A stretch of DNA of 10,141 nucleotides from Rickettsiales bacterium (GTDB lineage: Bacteria; Pseudomonadota; Alphaproteobacteria; Rickettsiales; UBA1997). The position numbers and the translations under genes were made by a program. The stretch covers positions 1 to 10,141 of the forward strand of contig CANGQE010000029.1 of NCBI GenBank assembly GCA_947455845.1, in the 5' to 3' direction. The notes under the pieces were generated by a model. It had not been told where the DNA came from. It did not search any database and was given only the letters and a program-made list of their open reading frames with translations. Positions 1 to 6,851 of this stretch are shown here, piece by piece; position 1 is the stretch's first letter; each line of letters opens with the position of its first letter.

Positions 1-1269
1 GTTAATCCACCGAAATTTGACACTGAAGCACCTTTCATGATGCTTGCCACCTTGCTTGACCGCAGCCCTTATTTTGGCCGTATGTTGACTGGTCGTATCT
101 ACTCTGGAAAAGCTAAAAACTTAATGAGCTTCAAAGCCATTAACCTAAAAGGCGAAATTATTGAACAAGGCCGCCTAACCAAACTTCACGTATTCCGTGG
201 CGTTGATAAAGTTCCTGTTGAAGAAGCTGAAGCAGGGGACATCGTATCAATTGCCGGCTTAGAAAAAGCTTCGGTTTCTGATACTCTTTGCGAAACTTCA
301 GTTACTCAACCAATCAAATCAACTCCGATTGATCCACCAACAATGGCCATCACCATCAGCGTGAATGACTCACCTCTTGCCGGTTTAGAAGGAACTAAAG
401 TTACTTCCCGCATGATTCGTGAACGTCTATTTGCTGAAGCTGAAACTAACGTTGCCATCAAAGTTAAAGAAGCAGACGCTAAAGATGCTTTTGAAGTGGG
501 CGGACGCGGAGAATTACAACTTGGTGTATTAATTGAAAACATGCGTCGTGAAGGCTTCGAACTTTCTGTTTCAAGACCTCGTGTACTTTTCAAAAAAGAT
601 ACTAACGGCGATACTTTAGAACCGGTTGAAGAAGTTGTAGTTGACGTTGATGACGCTTTCAGCGGTGTAGTTGTTGAAAAACTTTCTTCACGCAAAGGTG
701 AAATGATTGAAATGAAACCATCTTCTGGTGGCAAAACTCGTTTGGTATTTTACGTACCTTCACGCGGACTTATCGGCTACCAAAGTGAGTTCTTAACCGA
801 CACTAAAGGTTCGGGTGTTTTGAACAGAATTTTCCACGCTTACGTTCCTTACAAAGGCGAGATGAGCACCAAGAAAAACGGTGCTTTGATTTCAACTGAA
901 GCAGGTGAAGCTGTAGCATACGCGATCTGGAACTTACAAGATCGTGGAACCATGTTCATCAGACCTCAGCAAAAAGTTTACTCAGGAATGGTAATTGGTG
1001 AAAACTCGAAACAAGGTGACTTAGAAATTAACGTGTTAAAAGGTAAACAACTTACCAACGTTCGCGCCTCAGGAACTGACGAAGCAATTCGCCTAATCCC
1101 ACCTAGAGATCTTACTTTGGAAGATATGATTACCTACGTTGGCGACGACGAGCTAGTTGAAGTTACTCCAAAATCTTTACGTTTACGTAAAAAACTCTTG
1201 GACAGCAACGACCGTAAGAGACAAGGCAGAAGCAAAGAAGCTCGTTTTGACTTTATTCAAGAAGACTAG
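1..1269 (+). CDS. typA: Ribosome-associated GTPase TypA/BipA, C-terminal part (5' end outside window)
   Basis: TypA/BipA is a translational GTPase related to EF-G that binds the 70S ribosome and helps 50S assembly and growth under stress. The reading frame is open from base 1, so the gene starts upstream; the ATG at 37 is internal, because the preceding codons read PPKFDTEAPF, the family's lead into the beta-barrel domain II. The 422 visible residues cover domain II (to about residue 90), the EF-G III-like domain with GRGELQLGVLIENMRREG (about residues 177-194), the EF-G V-like domain with the PSRGLIGYQSEFLT segment (about 248-261), and the BipA-specific C-terminal domain with RASGTDEAIRLIPP (about 355-368). 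The N-terminal G domain (roughly 190 residues) is not in the window. The basic C-terminal end (SLRLRKKLLD and after) is typical. No defect is visible. It is followed by a palindrome and then rph on the same strand, 82 bp away. Confidence 0.96.
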   Translation, partial: VNPPKFDTEAPFMMLATLLDRSPYFGRMLTGRIYSGKAKNLMSFKAINLKGEIIEQGRLTKLHVFRGVDKVPVEEAEAGDIVSIAGLEKASVSDTLCETSVTQPIKSTPIDPPTMAITISVNDSPLAGLEGTKVTSRMIRERLFAEAETNVAIKVKEADAKDAFEVGGRGELQLGVLIENMRREGFELSVSRPRVLFKKDTNGDTLEPVEEVVVDVDDAFSGVVVEKLSSRKGEMIEMKPSSGGKTRLVFYVPSRGLIGYQSEFLTDTKGSGVLNRIFHAYVPYKGEMSTKKNGALISTEAGEAVAYAIWNLQDRGTMFIRPQQKVYSGMVIGENSKQGDLEINVLKGKQLTNVRASGTDEAIRLIPPRDLTLEDMITYVGDDELVEVTPKSLRLRKKLLDSNDRKRQGRSKEARFDFIQED

Positions 1270-1287
1270 ACAAAAATTAACAGTTAG

Positions 1288-1329
1288 CAGTTAACAATTA
1301 TCATTTGATCAATTGTTAATTGTTAACTG
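1288..1329. repeat. Inverted repeat between typA and rph
   Basis: Perfect 13-bp arms (CAGTTAACAATTA at 1288-1300 and its complement at 1317-1329) enclose a 16-nt spacer. It starts 18 bp after the typA stop and ends 22 bp before the rph start. There is no T-tract after the stem, so it is a poor intrinsic terminator; it may be an RNA-stabilising 3' stem or a small repeat. The area also holds short tandem copies (AATTGTT twice on the right, CAGTTA twice on the left), which suggests growth by slippage. Confidence 0.6.
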
Positions 1330-1351
1330 GTTCAATGTTTAATAAATCACC

Positions 1352-2062
1352 ATGCGCCCATCAAATAGAGCTGCCAACCAAATTCGCGAAGTTTCTCTTG
1401 CCGTTAACGTCAATAAATACGCTGAAGGCTCTTGCCTAGTGAAATTTGGTGAGACTCACGTTTTATGCACCGCTTCAATCGAAGAAAGGGTTCCACCATT
1501 TTTAAGAAATAAGGGCACAGGCTGGATCACCGCCGAATACAACATGTTAGCCCGCTCTACTCACACTCGCAACAGTCGCGACCCGATGAAGCCAAATGGC
1601 CGCTCCATTGAAATTCAGCGCTTAATCGGCCGCTCTCTGCGCTCAGTAATCGATGTAAAAAAATTAGGCGAACGCCAAATCATTATTGATTGTGATGTTA
1701 TCCAAGCTGACGGTGGCACGCGTTGCGCGGCCATTACCGGCGGTTACGTTGCCCTCGCCCTTGCCGTTAAAAAAATTCTTAGCCAAAGATTAATCAAAGA
1801 AAATCCGCTAACTGGTGCCGTCTGTGCACTTTCTTGCGGAATTTTTAATGGTGAAGTTGTAGCAGATTTAGACTACGCCGAAGACAGCAAATGCGACGTT
1901 GACGCCAATTTCGTAATCAACAAAAACTTCGACTTAATCGAAATTCAAGGCACTGCAGAACAAGGCGCAATGAGCTTTACTCAGATTTCACAAATGTATG
2001 ATTTAGCTAAAAAAGCTGCTGTAGAAATTTTCGCATTGCAACAAAAAGCAATTGAAGGTTAG
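1352..2062 (+). CDS. rph: Ribonuclease PH
   Basis: RNase PH is a phosphate-dependent 3'-5' exoribonuclease that trims tRNA precursors and structured RNA 3' ends; it acts in the cytoplasm as a ring-shaped hexamer. The 236-residue protein has the family's usual length and opens with MRPSNRAANQIREVS, matching the canonical MRPSGRxxxQLRPV start, which fixes the ATG. Other family landmarks are the RNA-binding and ring-forming stretch GRSIEIQRLIGRSLRSVID (residues 83-101), the core strand DCDVIQADGGTR (113-124), whose GTR binds phosphate, and the acidic metal-site segment ADLDYAED (171-178). The C-terminus (FTQISQMYDLAKKA) is also typical. No Shine-Dalgarno sequence is visible; the leader is AATAAATCACC. 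All key residues appear present, so it should be active. It lies between typA and rlmN on the same strand but is separated from both by palindromes. Confidence 0.96.
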   Translation: MRPSNRAANQIREVSLAVNVNKYAEGSCLVKFGETHVLCTASIEERVPPFLRNKGTGWITAEYNMLARSTHTRNSRDPMKPNGRSIEIQRLIGRSLRSVIDVKKLGERQIIIDCDVIQADGGTRCAAITGGYVALALAVKKILSQRLIKENPLTGAVCALSCGIFNGEVVADLDYAEDSKCDVDANFVINKNFDLIEIQGTAEQGAMSFTQISQMYDLAKKAAVEIFALQQKAIEG

Positions 2063-2069
2063 TTGGGAT

Positions 2070-2146
2070 TAGATCCTGAAACAAGTTCAGGATGACAGTA
2101 ACTTTAGAATCCACCCACCGTCATCCTGAACTTGTTTCAGGATCTA
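2070..2146. repeat. Palindromic repeat, copy 1 (rph-rlmN gap)
   Basis: Two perfect 27-bp complementary arms (2070-2096 and 2120-2146) flank a 23-nt spacer. Each arm is itself a small hairpin (ATCCTGAA, loop ACAAG, TTCAGGAT), so the transcript could form either one long stem or two short ones. The arms recur with the same sequence at 5441-5538 around an unrelated spacer. It fills most of the 102-bp gap between rph and rlmN. There is no T-tract, so termination is not its obvious role. From memory, the arm sequence is a common dispersed repeat in alphaproteobacterial genomes; I could not check this here. Confidence 0.9.
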
Positions 2147-2164
2147 TTAAAAAACTAATATCTT

Positions 2165-3247
2165 GTGACCGAAATCAAAAAAAACCTCACCCACCTAACC
2201 AAAGAACAAGTCAGCGAAGAGCTGTTAAAGCTTGGTGAGAAGCCATTTCGTGCTAAACAAATTTGGAATTGGATTTACGCTCGCGGTGTTAAATCTTTTG
2301 ATGAGATGAGTAACATTTCCAAAGAGATGCGCGAGATTTTATTAAAAAATTGTTCGCTCGATCGCCCCCAAATTTCTAAAGATATTCTTTCCACCGACGG
2401 TACTAGAAAATGGTTAGTACGTTTTTCAGATTGCAAAGAAGTTGAAGTAGTTTTCATCCCAGAAGAAACTCGCGGTACGCTCTGCATCTCATCCCAAGTC
2501 GGCTGCACTTTGGCTTGTAAATTTTGTCACACTGGCACGCAAACTTTAGTTCGTAATTTAGAATTTCACGAAATTGTTTCCCAAGTAATGTTGGCGAAAG
2601 ATTTAATAAATGACTGGGACAAAAATAATCGCAAACTGACCAACATCGTATTCATGGGCATGGGCGAGCCATTTTTTAATTACGAAAATGTCGCTAAGGC
2701 AGTGAAGATTTTAAATGATCTTGATGGTTTAGATTTCTCGGCGCGCAAAATTACCATTTCAACTTCAGGTCTGGTTCCAGAAATTTTACGCTGCGCTGAC
2801 GAGCTTAAAACTAATTTGGCAATTTCGCTGCACGCCACAAACGACAAGCTGCGCACTGATATTATGGCGATTAATAAAAGATATCCGCTGAAAGAATTGT
2901 TGGCTGCCTGCAAAACTTACAATAATAAAAATCCTAATCAGAAAATTACTTTTGAGTATGTGATGTTGAAAGGTGTGAATGACCAAGAATTGCACGCGCG
3001 CGAGTTAATCAATTTGATTAATCGGGCCAATGTGAATGTGAAAATAAATTTGATTCCGTTTAACCCGTGGGATGGCTGTGAATATGGGCGTACTGATATT
3101 GAGCAGATTTTAAAATTTCAGGCGATTCTGAAAAATTCGGGGGTTATTTCGCCGATTAGAAAAACGCGGGGAGAGGATGTTTTAGCGGCTTGCGGACAGT
3201 TGAAATCAGAATCAGAAAGAGAAAGAAAATTTCCAAGAAAAACTTAG
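2165..3247 (+). CDS. rlmN: Dual-specificity 23S rRNA (A2503-C2)/tRNA (A37-C2) methyltransferase RlmN
   Basis: RlmN is a radical-SAM enzyme that methylates C2 of A2503 in 23S rRNA and A37 in some tRNAs. The 360-residue protein carries the [4Fe-4S]/SAM motif CTLACKFC (Cys114, 118 and 121), preceded by Cys107 in LCISSQVGC, which aligns with the C118 of E. coli RlmN. The SAM-contacting GMGEP follows at 165-169. The methyl-carrying cysteine is Cys343 in GEDVLAACGQL. The N-terminal helical domain (FRAKQIWNWIY, about 28-38) is the RNA-binding accessory domain. The start is GTG at 2165: an in-frame stop lies just upstream and the next ATG is at codon 48, inside conserved sequence. No Shine-Dalgarno sequence is evident. 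A short basic Ser/Glu/Arg tail follows the last conserved cysteine. It is the last rightward gene, converging with the leftward gene cluster. Cfr, the resistance paralogue, is unlikely given the N-terminal domain match. Confidence 0.96.
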   Translation: MTEIKKNLTHLTKEQVSEELLKLGEKPFRAKQIWNWIYARGVKSFDEMSNISKEMREILLKNCSLDRPQISKDILSTDGTRKWLVRFSDCKEVEVVFIPEETRGTLCISSQVGCTLACKFCHTGTQTLVRNLEFHEIVSQVMLAKDLINDWDKNNRKLTNIVFMGMGEPFFNYENVAKAVKILNDLDGLDFSARKITISTSGLVPEILRCADELKTNLAISLHATNDKLRTDIMAINKRYPLKELLAACKTYNNKNPNQKITFEYVMLKGVNDQELHARELINLINRANVNVKINLIPFNPWDGCEYGRTDIEQILKFQAILKNSGVISPIRKTRGEDVLAACGQLKSESERERKFPRKT

Positions 3248-3334
3248 AAAAACCTCCAAATTATCCTGACTCTGTCAAAGTGTGAGCCTAACTCTCGAGC
3301 CTAAACATGAAGTTTTTTCCTCTAAATTACAAAC

Positions 3335-4210
3335 CTATTTTTCACGAACTTTCTTGGGAACCAACCTATCCACAGCCGTTACTTCTAAACCTTGCATCAT
3401 ACTGCCATTTCTATCACAAACTTTCAAAGACATAAGCTCAACTTGTGCTTGAGCTAACTTAGCAATTATCGGAATTAAAGACGGATTTGTTTCAGCTTCA
3501 TCCATCTTTTTATAAATTTGCTCCATAACCGCCACACCTCTTTCCAAATTTGAGAAAATTAATTCAGTTTGTTCTGTAATCTCTCTCCTAACTCTAGACC
3601 ACTGATTATCAATAAATGATTGATGGACTTGAATCTTATTGGGATCAAATTTCCCACTAGCATCTTTCAAATTTTTTGAAACTTCATCTTTAGTCTCGTC
3701 TTCAGACTTTATTGCTTCGAGAGTTAGCTTTCTGTAAGTTGTACCCTCACGACCTAATAAATAATCGATAGACTCTCCAGCTGGACCAAAAAGAGTTCTC
3801 TGCGGATTACGCTTCGATTCATGACCTTTTGGTTCATCTATTTCTGCAGAGGGAACAATATTTCGAATTGATTTTTTAAGGTTATCCCTCAGAGCAACAT
3901 TCTCACCAGCCACGCCACCAAAAATTCTGAATTTAGCTGTGTTAATTTCACCACCGCAATTAACAAAATTATCGATCGCCACTCTCACACTCTGGTCCAA
4001 ATTTCTCTGATATAATAAATGAGGAACCATAAGATGAGATAAAGACATCACCGTTCTTTTCTCATTTTCATCACGATTAGTTATTTCTAAAAGATGGCAC
4101 TGAGCTACATTGAGAGCAGCAATCTCACGATTTGGCTCTTTCCTAAAATCAATCGCATGAGTCATGCCTTCTTGCACAAAAGTTGCAGTCAAACCTTCAT
4201 AATTTTTCAC
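3335..4210 (-). CDS. Uncharacterised protein with a putative CheD-like N-terminal domain
   Basis: I do not recognise this 291-residue protein as a named family. No signal peptide or membrane segment is evident. Residues about 18-155 follow the order of landmarks in CheD chemoreceptor glutamine deamidases: Cys38 in NVAQCHLLEI, His59 in SHLMVP (CheD: H-x-M-L-P), a helix (VRVAIDNFVNCGG, 75-87), then AKFRIFGG (92-99; CheD AKxxGGA), ENVALRDNLKKSI (103-115; CheD RNVEAVKKHL) and PQRTLFGPAGESIDYLLGR (136-154; CheD's closing strand pair). The catalytic Thr six residues before the Cys in CheD is Ala32 here, and GSC is AQC, so deamidase activity is doubtful. Residues about 156-291 are charged and probably helical, absent from CheD. 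The start is GTG at 4210, the only usual start codon in this frame after the dnaJ stop; no strong Shine-Dalgarno sequence is seen. It lies 54 bp after dnaJ on the same strand and may be co-transcribed. Coding status is solid; the CheD link is inference by eye. Confidence 0.7.
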   Translation of the reverse strand: MKNYEGLTATFVQEGMTHAIDFRKEPNREIAALNVAQCHLLEITNRDENEKRTVMSLSHLMVPHLLYQRNLDQSVRVAIDNFVNCGGEINTAKFRIFGGVAGENVALRDNLKKSIRNIVPSAEIDEPKGHESKRNPQRTLFGPAGESIDYLLGREGTTYRKLTLEAIKSEDETKDEVSKNLKDASGKFDPNKIQVHQSFIDNQWSRVRREITEQTELIFSNLERGVAVMEQIYKKMDEAETNPSLIPIIAKLAQAQVELMSLKVCDRNGSMMQGLEVTAVDRLVPKKVREK

Positions 4211-4264
4211 AATATTTTTCCCATTAAATTTAATGTTAGAACCTGTAAGCGGTAGAAAAGCAAA

Positions 4265-5407
4265 CTAAGAAAACAAATCACTAACCTTCTTAAAAAAACT
4301 TTCTGACTTCGGATTACTCGACTTGCCAGTCATCAATTTATCCAACTTAGTAAGTAAATCACGCTCCTCACTCGAAAGCTTCACCGGTGTTTCAATGTTG
4401 ATTTTCACGTACATGTCGCCTCTTCTGCCGCCAGAGTTAATCACACTCATTCCTTTAGATTTCAAACGATACTGATCTTGATTTTGCGCCCCTTCAGGAA
4501 TTTTTAAACTAGCTTTAGTGCCATCAATCGTTGGAATTTCTACAGCACCACCTAGAGCTGCAGTAGTAAATTTTAACGGTATTTCAAAATGAACATCATC
4601 ACCCTTACGCGTGAAAAATTGATGTTTGCGGATGGAGATAAAAACATACAAATCTCCTGCCGGTCCGCCACGCGGACCTGCTTCTCCCTCACCCGTCAAA
4701 CGAATACGATTACCTTCTTCAACACCGGCCGGAATTTTTACTGACAAAGTTTTTTCTTTATTAACTCGACCTTCACCGCGACAAGTTTTGCACGGATTTT
4801 TAATAATTTGACCGGTACCGGAACAGCTTCCGCAAGTGCGCTCAACGATGAAGAATCCTTGCTGTGCCCTAACTTTACCATTACCCTTACATGTTGTACA
4901 TTCGCTTGGTTTCTCACCATTCTGCGCGCCACTTCCTTGGCAGGGTTCGCAAGCGGTTGGAATAGTGAATGAAACTTTTTCAGTTACACCACGAAAGGCT
5001 TCTTCCAATGAGATTTCTAAATTGTAGCGAATGTCACTACCACGTTGTGCTGCGCTTCTTTTTTTATTCTGTCTGCCACCGCCACCAAAATCACCAAAGA
5101 TATCAGAGAAGTTGCTGAAAATATCATTAAAATCAAAACCTTCAGCGCCATGACCTTGACCACCTCGCCCTCCACCACCTTGGGCAAAAGCATCGTGACC
5201 GAATTGATCGTAAGCTGATTTTTTCTGATCGTCTTTTAAAACTTCATAAGCCTCAGTTGCTTCTTTAAATTTAGCCTCAGCCTCTTTATTACCGGGATTA
5301 CGATCAGGGTGATATTGCATCGCCAATTTGCGGTAGGCTTTTTTAACTTCATCTGCAGAAGCGCCTTTAGCAACGCCAAGGATTTGGTAATAGTCTCTTT
5401 TGCTCAT
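4265..5407 (-). CDS. dnaJ: Chaperone protein DnaJ (type I Hsp40)
   Basis: DnaJ delivers unfolded proteins to DnaK and stimulates its ATPase in the cytoplasm. The 380-residue protein has the complete type I layout: a J domain (residues 5-70) with HPD at 33-35; a Gly/Phe-rich linker (about 75-112) with repeated NDIF, SDIF and GDF motifs; a zinc-binding domain with four CxxCxGxG repeats (Cys153/156, 170/173, 192/195, 206/209); and C-terminal substrate-binding domains (LSVKIPAGVEEGNRIRLTGEGEAG, written here as 221-231 plus 232-244). The start ATG is followed by SKRDYYQILGV, the standard beginning. A weak purine run (GAGA) is next to the ATG. dnaK is not adjacent, and no CIRCE-like inverted repeat is seen upstream; a 98-bp palindromic repeat lies 33 bp before the start instead. 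The 291-codon gene follows in the same frame after a TAG stop. Confidence 0.97.
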   Translation of the reverse strand: MSKRDYYQILGVAKGASADEVKKAYRKLAMQYHPDRNPGNKEAEAKFKEATEAYEVLKDDQKKSAYDQFGHDAFAQGGGGRGGQGHGAEGFDFNDIFSNFSDIFGDFGGGGRQNKKRSAAQRGSDIRYNLEISLEEAFRGVTEKVSFTIPTACEPCQGSGAQNGEKPSECTTCKGNGKVRAQQGFFIVERTCGSCSGTGQIIKNPCKTCRGEGRVNKEKTLSVKIPAGVEEGNRIRLTGEGEAGPRGGPAGDLYVFISIRKHQFFTRKGDDVHFEIPLKFTTAALGGAVEIPTIDGTKASLKIPEGAQNQDQYRLKSKGMSVINSGGRRGDMYVKINIETPVKLSSEERDLLTKLDKLMTGKSSNPKSESFFKKVSDLFS

Positions 5408-5440
5408 TCTCGTGAAAAGTTATATTTTTTAGATGCGAAT

Positions 5441-5538
5441 AGATCCTGAAACAAGTTCAGGATGACGATGGAGGGAGGTTTGGCGCTGAACTCCGCCATC
5501 CCCGCGCGCTCCGTCATCCTGAACTTGTTTCAGGATCT
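5441..5538. repeat. Palindromic repeat, copy 2 (rdgB-dnaJ gap)
   Basis: Perfect 27-bp complementary arms (5441-5467 and 5512-5538) surround a 44-nt GC-rich spacer. The first 26 bases of the left arm are the same as in the copy at 2070-2146, but the spacers differ in length and sequence. The element sits between the rdgB stop and the dnaJ start. The GC-rich spacer (runs such as CCCCGCGCGC) contrasts with the AT-rich surroundings, which suggests that the unit arrived as an insertion. Confidence 0.9.
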
Positions 5539-5569
5539 GTCTTAACTTAAGTAGTTCGAAAAACCGCCT

Positions 5570-6193
5570 TTACAAGCTGTGATTTTGTAACCAATTAACC
5601 ATTTTCTGGAAAGCCTCGCCGCGATGCGAAATACAATCTTTTAGCTCAGGATCGATCTCCCCAAAGGTTTGGCTCATACCGTCTTTAATAAAAATCGGAT
5701 CGTAACCGAAGCCTTTATTGCCTAGTGGTGGAAAGTTTAAGATCCCATCAACTCTGCCTTCAAAAGAAATCTCGAAATTAGTCTTCGGATCAAAGATTGT
5801 TAAATTGCAGATGAAGTGAGCACGCGAATTTTTCTCTGCGTTAATCTTTTTCAGTTCAGTAAAAATCTTCTCAAAAGCAAAATTAAAGTCATTTTTACCT
5901 TCGGCATTTCTAGCAAAACGCGCTGAATAAATTCCCGGCTCGTTATTTAAAGCTTCAACGCAGAGACCGGAATCATCGGCAAGCGCAACCAATCCGGTTT
6001 TATTAGCGTAATATTTAGCCTTCAGCAAAGAATTGGCAGCAAAAGTTGTGCCTGTTTCTTCAGGCTCTTCGATATTAAATTGGAAAGTTGGAATTGCTTT
6101 AATACTGATCTGATTTAGCAGCGATTCTATTTCAACAAATTTTCCCTTATTATTGGTGGCAATCAGAATTTGAGAGGGAAGCGAGAATTTCAT
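5570..6193 (-). CDS. rdgB: XTP/dITP diphosphatase (non-canonical purine NTP pyrophosphatase, RdgB/HAM1)
   Basis: RdgB hydrolyses ITP, dITP and XTP to the monophosphate and pyrophosphate, keeping deaminated purines out of DNA and RNA. The 207-residue product has the family's length and motifs: ATNNKGK nucleotide-binding start (residues 12-18), TGTTFAANSLLKA (48-60) with the metal-site neighbourhood, ALADDSGLCVEAL (70-82) with the catalytic Asp73/74, the GFGYDPIF signature (161-168) and SHRGEAF (189-195). I start it at the ATG at 6193, which puts MKFSLPSQ before the first strand as in relatives. The frame stays open 57 bp further up to an ATG at 6250, but that extension (with CTSSAPLCDL) is unlike the family and begins inside the rpsP terminator. 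No clear Shine-Dalgarno sequence precedes either start. Its promoter should lie between the terminator and the start, but I cannot point to one. Confidence 0.94.
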   Translation of the reverse strand: MKFSLPSQILIATNNKGKFVEIESLLNQISIKAIPTFQFNIEEPEETGTTFAANSLLKAKYYANKTGLVALADDSGLCVEALNNEPGIYSARFARNAEGKNDFNFAFEKIFTELKKINAEKNSRAHFICNLTIFDPKTNFEISFEGRVDGILNFPPLGNKGFGYDPIFIKDGMSQTFGEIDPELKDCISHRGEAFQKMVNWLQNHSL

Positions 6194-6225
6194 CTGCGAA
6201 AATTTATCGAGGTCACAAAGTGGGG

Positions 6226-6241
6226 CGCTGCTCGTGCAGCG
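6226..6241. other. Small GC hairpin in the rdgB leader
   Basis: CGCTGC and GCAGCG (6226-6231 and 6236-6241) enclose TCGT. On the minus strand it lies about 32 bases before the rdgB start and directly after the rpsP terminator, so it would be near the 5' end of an rdgB transcript. It may stabilise the leader or mean nothing. Confidence 0.35.
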
Positions 6242-6249
6242 TAAAAACA

Positions 6250-6290
6250 AAAAAATATACCGAAGTCTAAAGGACTTTGGTATATTTTTT
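6250..6290 (-). terminator. Rho-independent terminator of rpsP (symmetrical, could work both ways)
   Basis: A 13-bp stem (6255-6267 with 6273-6285) with a single G/T mismatch and a 5-nt loop is flanked by an A-run on one side and T-runs on the other. Read on the minus strand, it lies about 40 bases after the rpsP stop and ends in a T-rich stretch (TTTTTTTGTTTTT). On the plus strand the mismatch becomes a G-U wobble, so the stem is even better, but no rightward gene ends here. Confidence 0.85.
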
Positions 6291-6301
6291 AGTATCTTGT
6301 A

Positions 6302-6323
6302 GGGCGGCTCGTAAAAGCCGCCC
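6302..6323. repeat. GC-rich hairpin directly after rpsP
   Basis: GGGCGGCT (6302-6309) and AGCCGCCC (6316-6323) pair perfectly around CGTAAA. It begins 7 bases beyond the rpsP stop on the minus strand and comes just before the T-tract terminator. It has no T-tract of its own. It may protect the rpsP 3' end, or be a dispersed GGGCGGCT-type repeat unit in an AT-rich genome. Confidence 0.6.
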
Positions 6324-6330
6324 CAGAAAA

Positions 6331-6798
6331 TTATTCAGCAGCAACTTCTGGAGTTGATGCAGCTTCAACCGGAGCAGCTGCGGCAGCTTTAGCGGCCTCA
6401 ACTTCAGCGGCTGCGGCAGCTTGCGCAGCTAATTCAGCAGCTTTTGCAGCTTCAATAGCTTCTTTTTCTTTAGCAACTTTAGCTAAAGCTTTTTTCTTCA
6501 AACCTTCACCTTGTTTTTTCGGAGTGAAAGTTGGCTGATATTTTTCAGCACCAACAACACCAAGGGCGTTTAAGAATTTGGCAACTTTTTCGGTTGGTCT
6601 TGCACCAACTGAAAGCCAGTATTCAGTACGTTCTTTATTGATTGTAACACGATTTTCTTTGTCATCAGCAAGCAATGGATTGTAAGTACCAAGCTTTTCA
6701 AGAAATTTAGAATCTCTTGGAGAAGTGCTGTTAGTAACGAGAATACGGTAAAACGGAAGATTTTTTCTGCCGCCACGTGAAAGACGAATTTTTAACAT
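6331..6798 (-). CDS. rpsP: 30S ribosomal protein S16 with long Ala-rich C-terminal tail
   Basis: S16 binds 16S rRNA in the body of the 30S subunit and helps its assembly. Residues 1-84 form the standard fold: KIRLSRGGRKNLPFYRILV (3-21), SPRDSKFLEKLGTYNPL (26-42) and TEYWLSVGARPTEKVAKFL (58-76). The family is usually about 80-90 residues; this one runs to 155. The extra part has a Lys-rich segment (94-112), then alanine with scattered Glu/Lys (about 113-155), probably a long charged helix or a disordered tail. Extended S16 proteins occur in alphaproteobacteria, so it is unusual mainly in length and composition. The start ATG matches the MLKIRLSRGG family beginning; no Shine-Dalgarno sequence precedes it. 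The rimM, trmD and rplS genes that often follow rpsP are absent; a terminator follows at once, so it is probably a single-gene transcript. Confidence 0.96.
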   Translation of the reverse strand: MLKIRLSRGGRKNLPFYRILVTNSTSPRDSKFLEKLGTYNPLLADDKENRVTINKERTEYWLSVGARPTEKVAKFLNALGVVGAEKYQPTFTPKKQGEGLKKKALAKVAKEKEAIEAAKAAELAAQAAAAAEVEAAKAAAAAPVEAASTPEVAAE

Positions 6799-6851
6799 TT
6801 GTTTGTTTTGATTAACTTAAATGACACTTAGCCGACTTTGGAGGAGGGCGG

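Noticed and set aside
37..42. ATG-ATG as the start of the typA product
   Set aside because: The frame is open to base 1 and the residues before it match TypA domain II; the G domain must lie upstream, so this is internal.
306..734. 142-codon open frame on the minus strand inside typA
   Set aside because: Fully antisense to a well-conserved gene, Ser/Thr-rich low-complexity product with no family features; a shadow of typA codon use.
2070..2146. Intrinsic terminator between rph and rlmN
   Set aside because: No T-run follows either arm, and an identical arm sequence recurs elsewhere, which fits a dispersed repeat better.
6194..6250. 19-residue N-terminal extension of RdgB from the ATG at 6250
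   Set aside because: It starts inside the rpsP terminator, contains a hairpin, and does not resemble family N-termini; the ATG at 6193 fits better.
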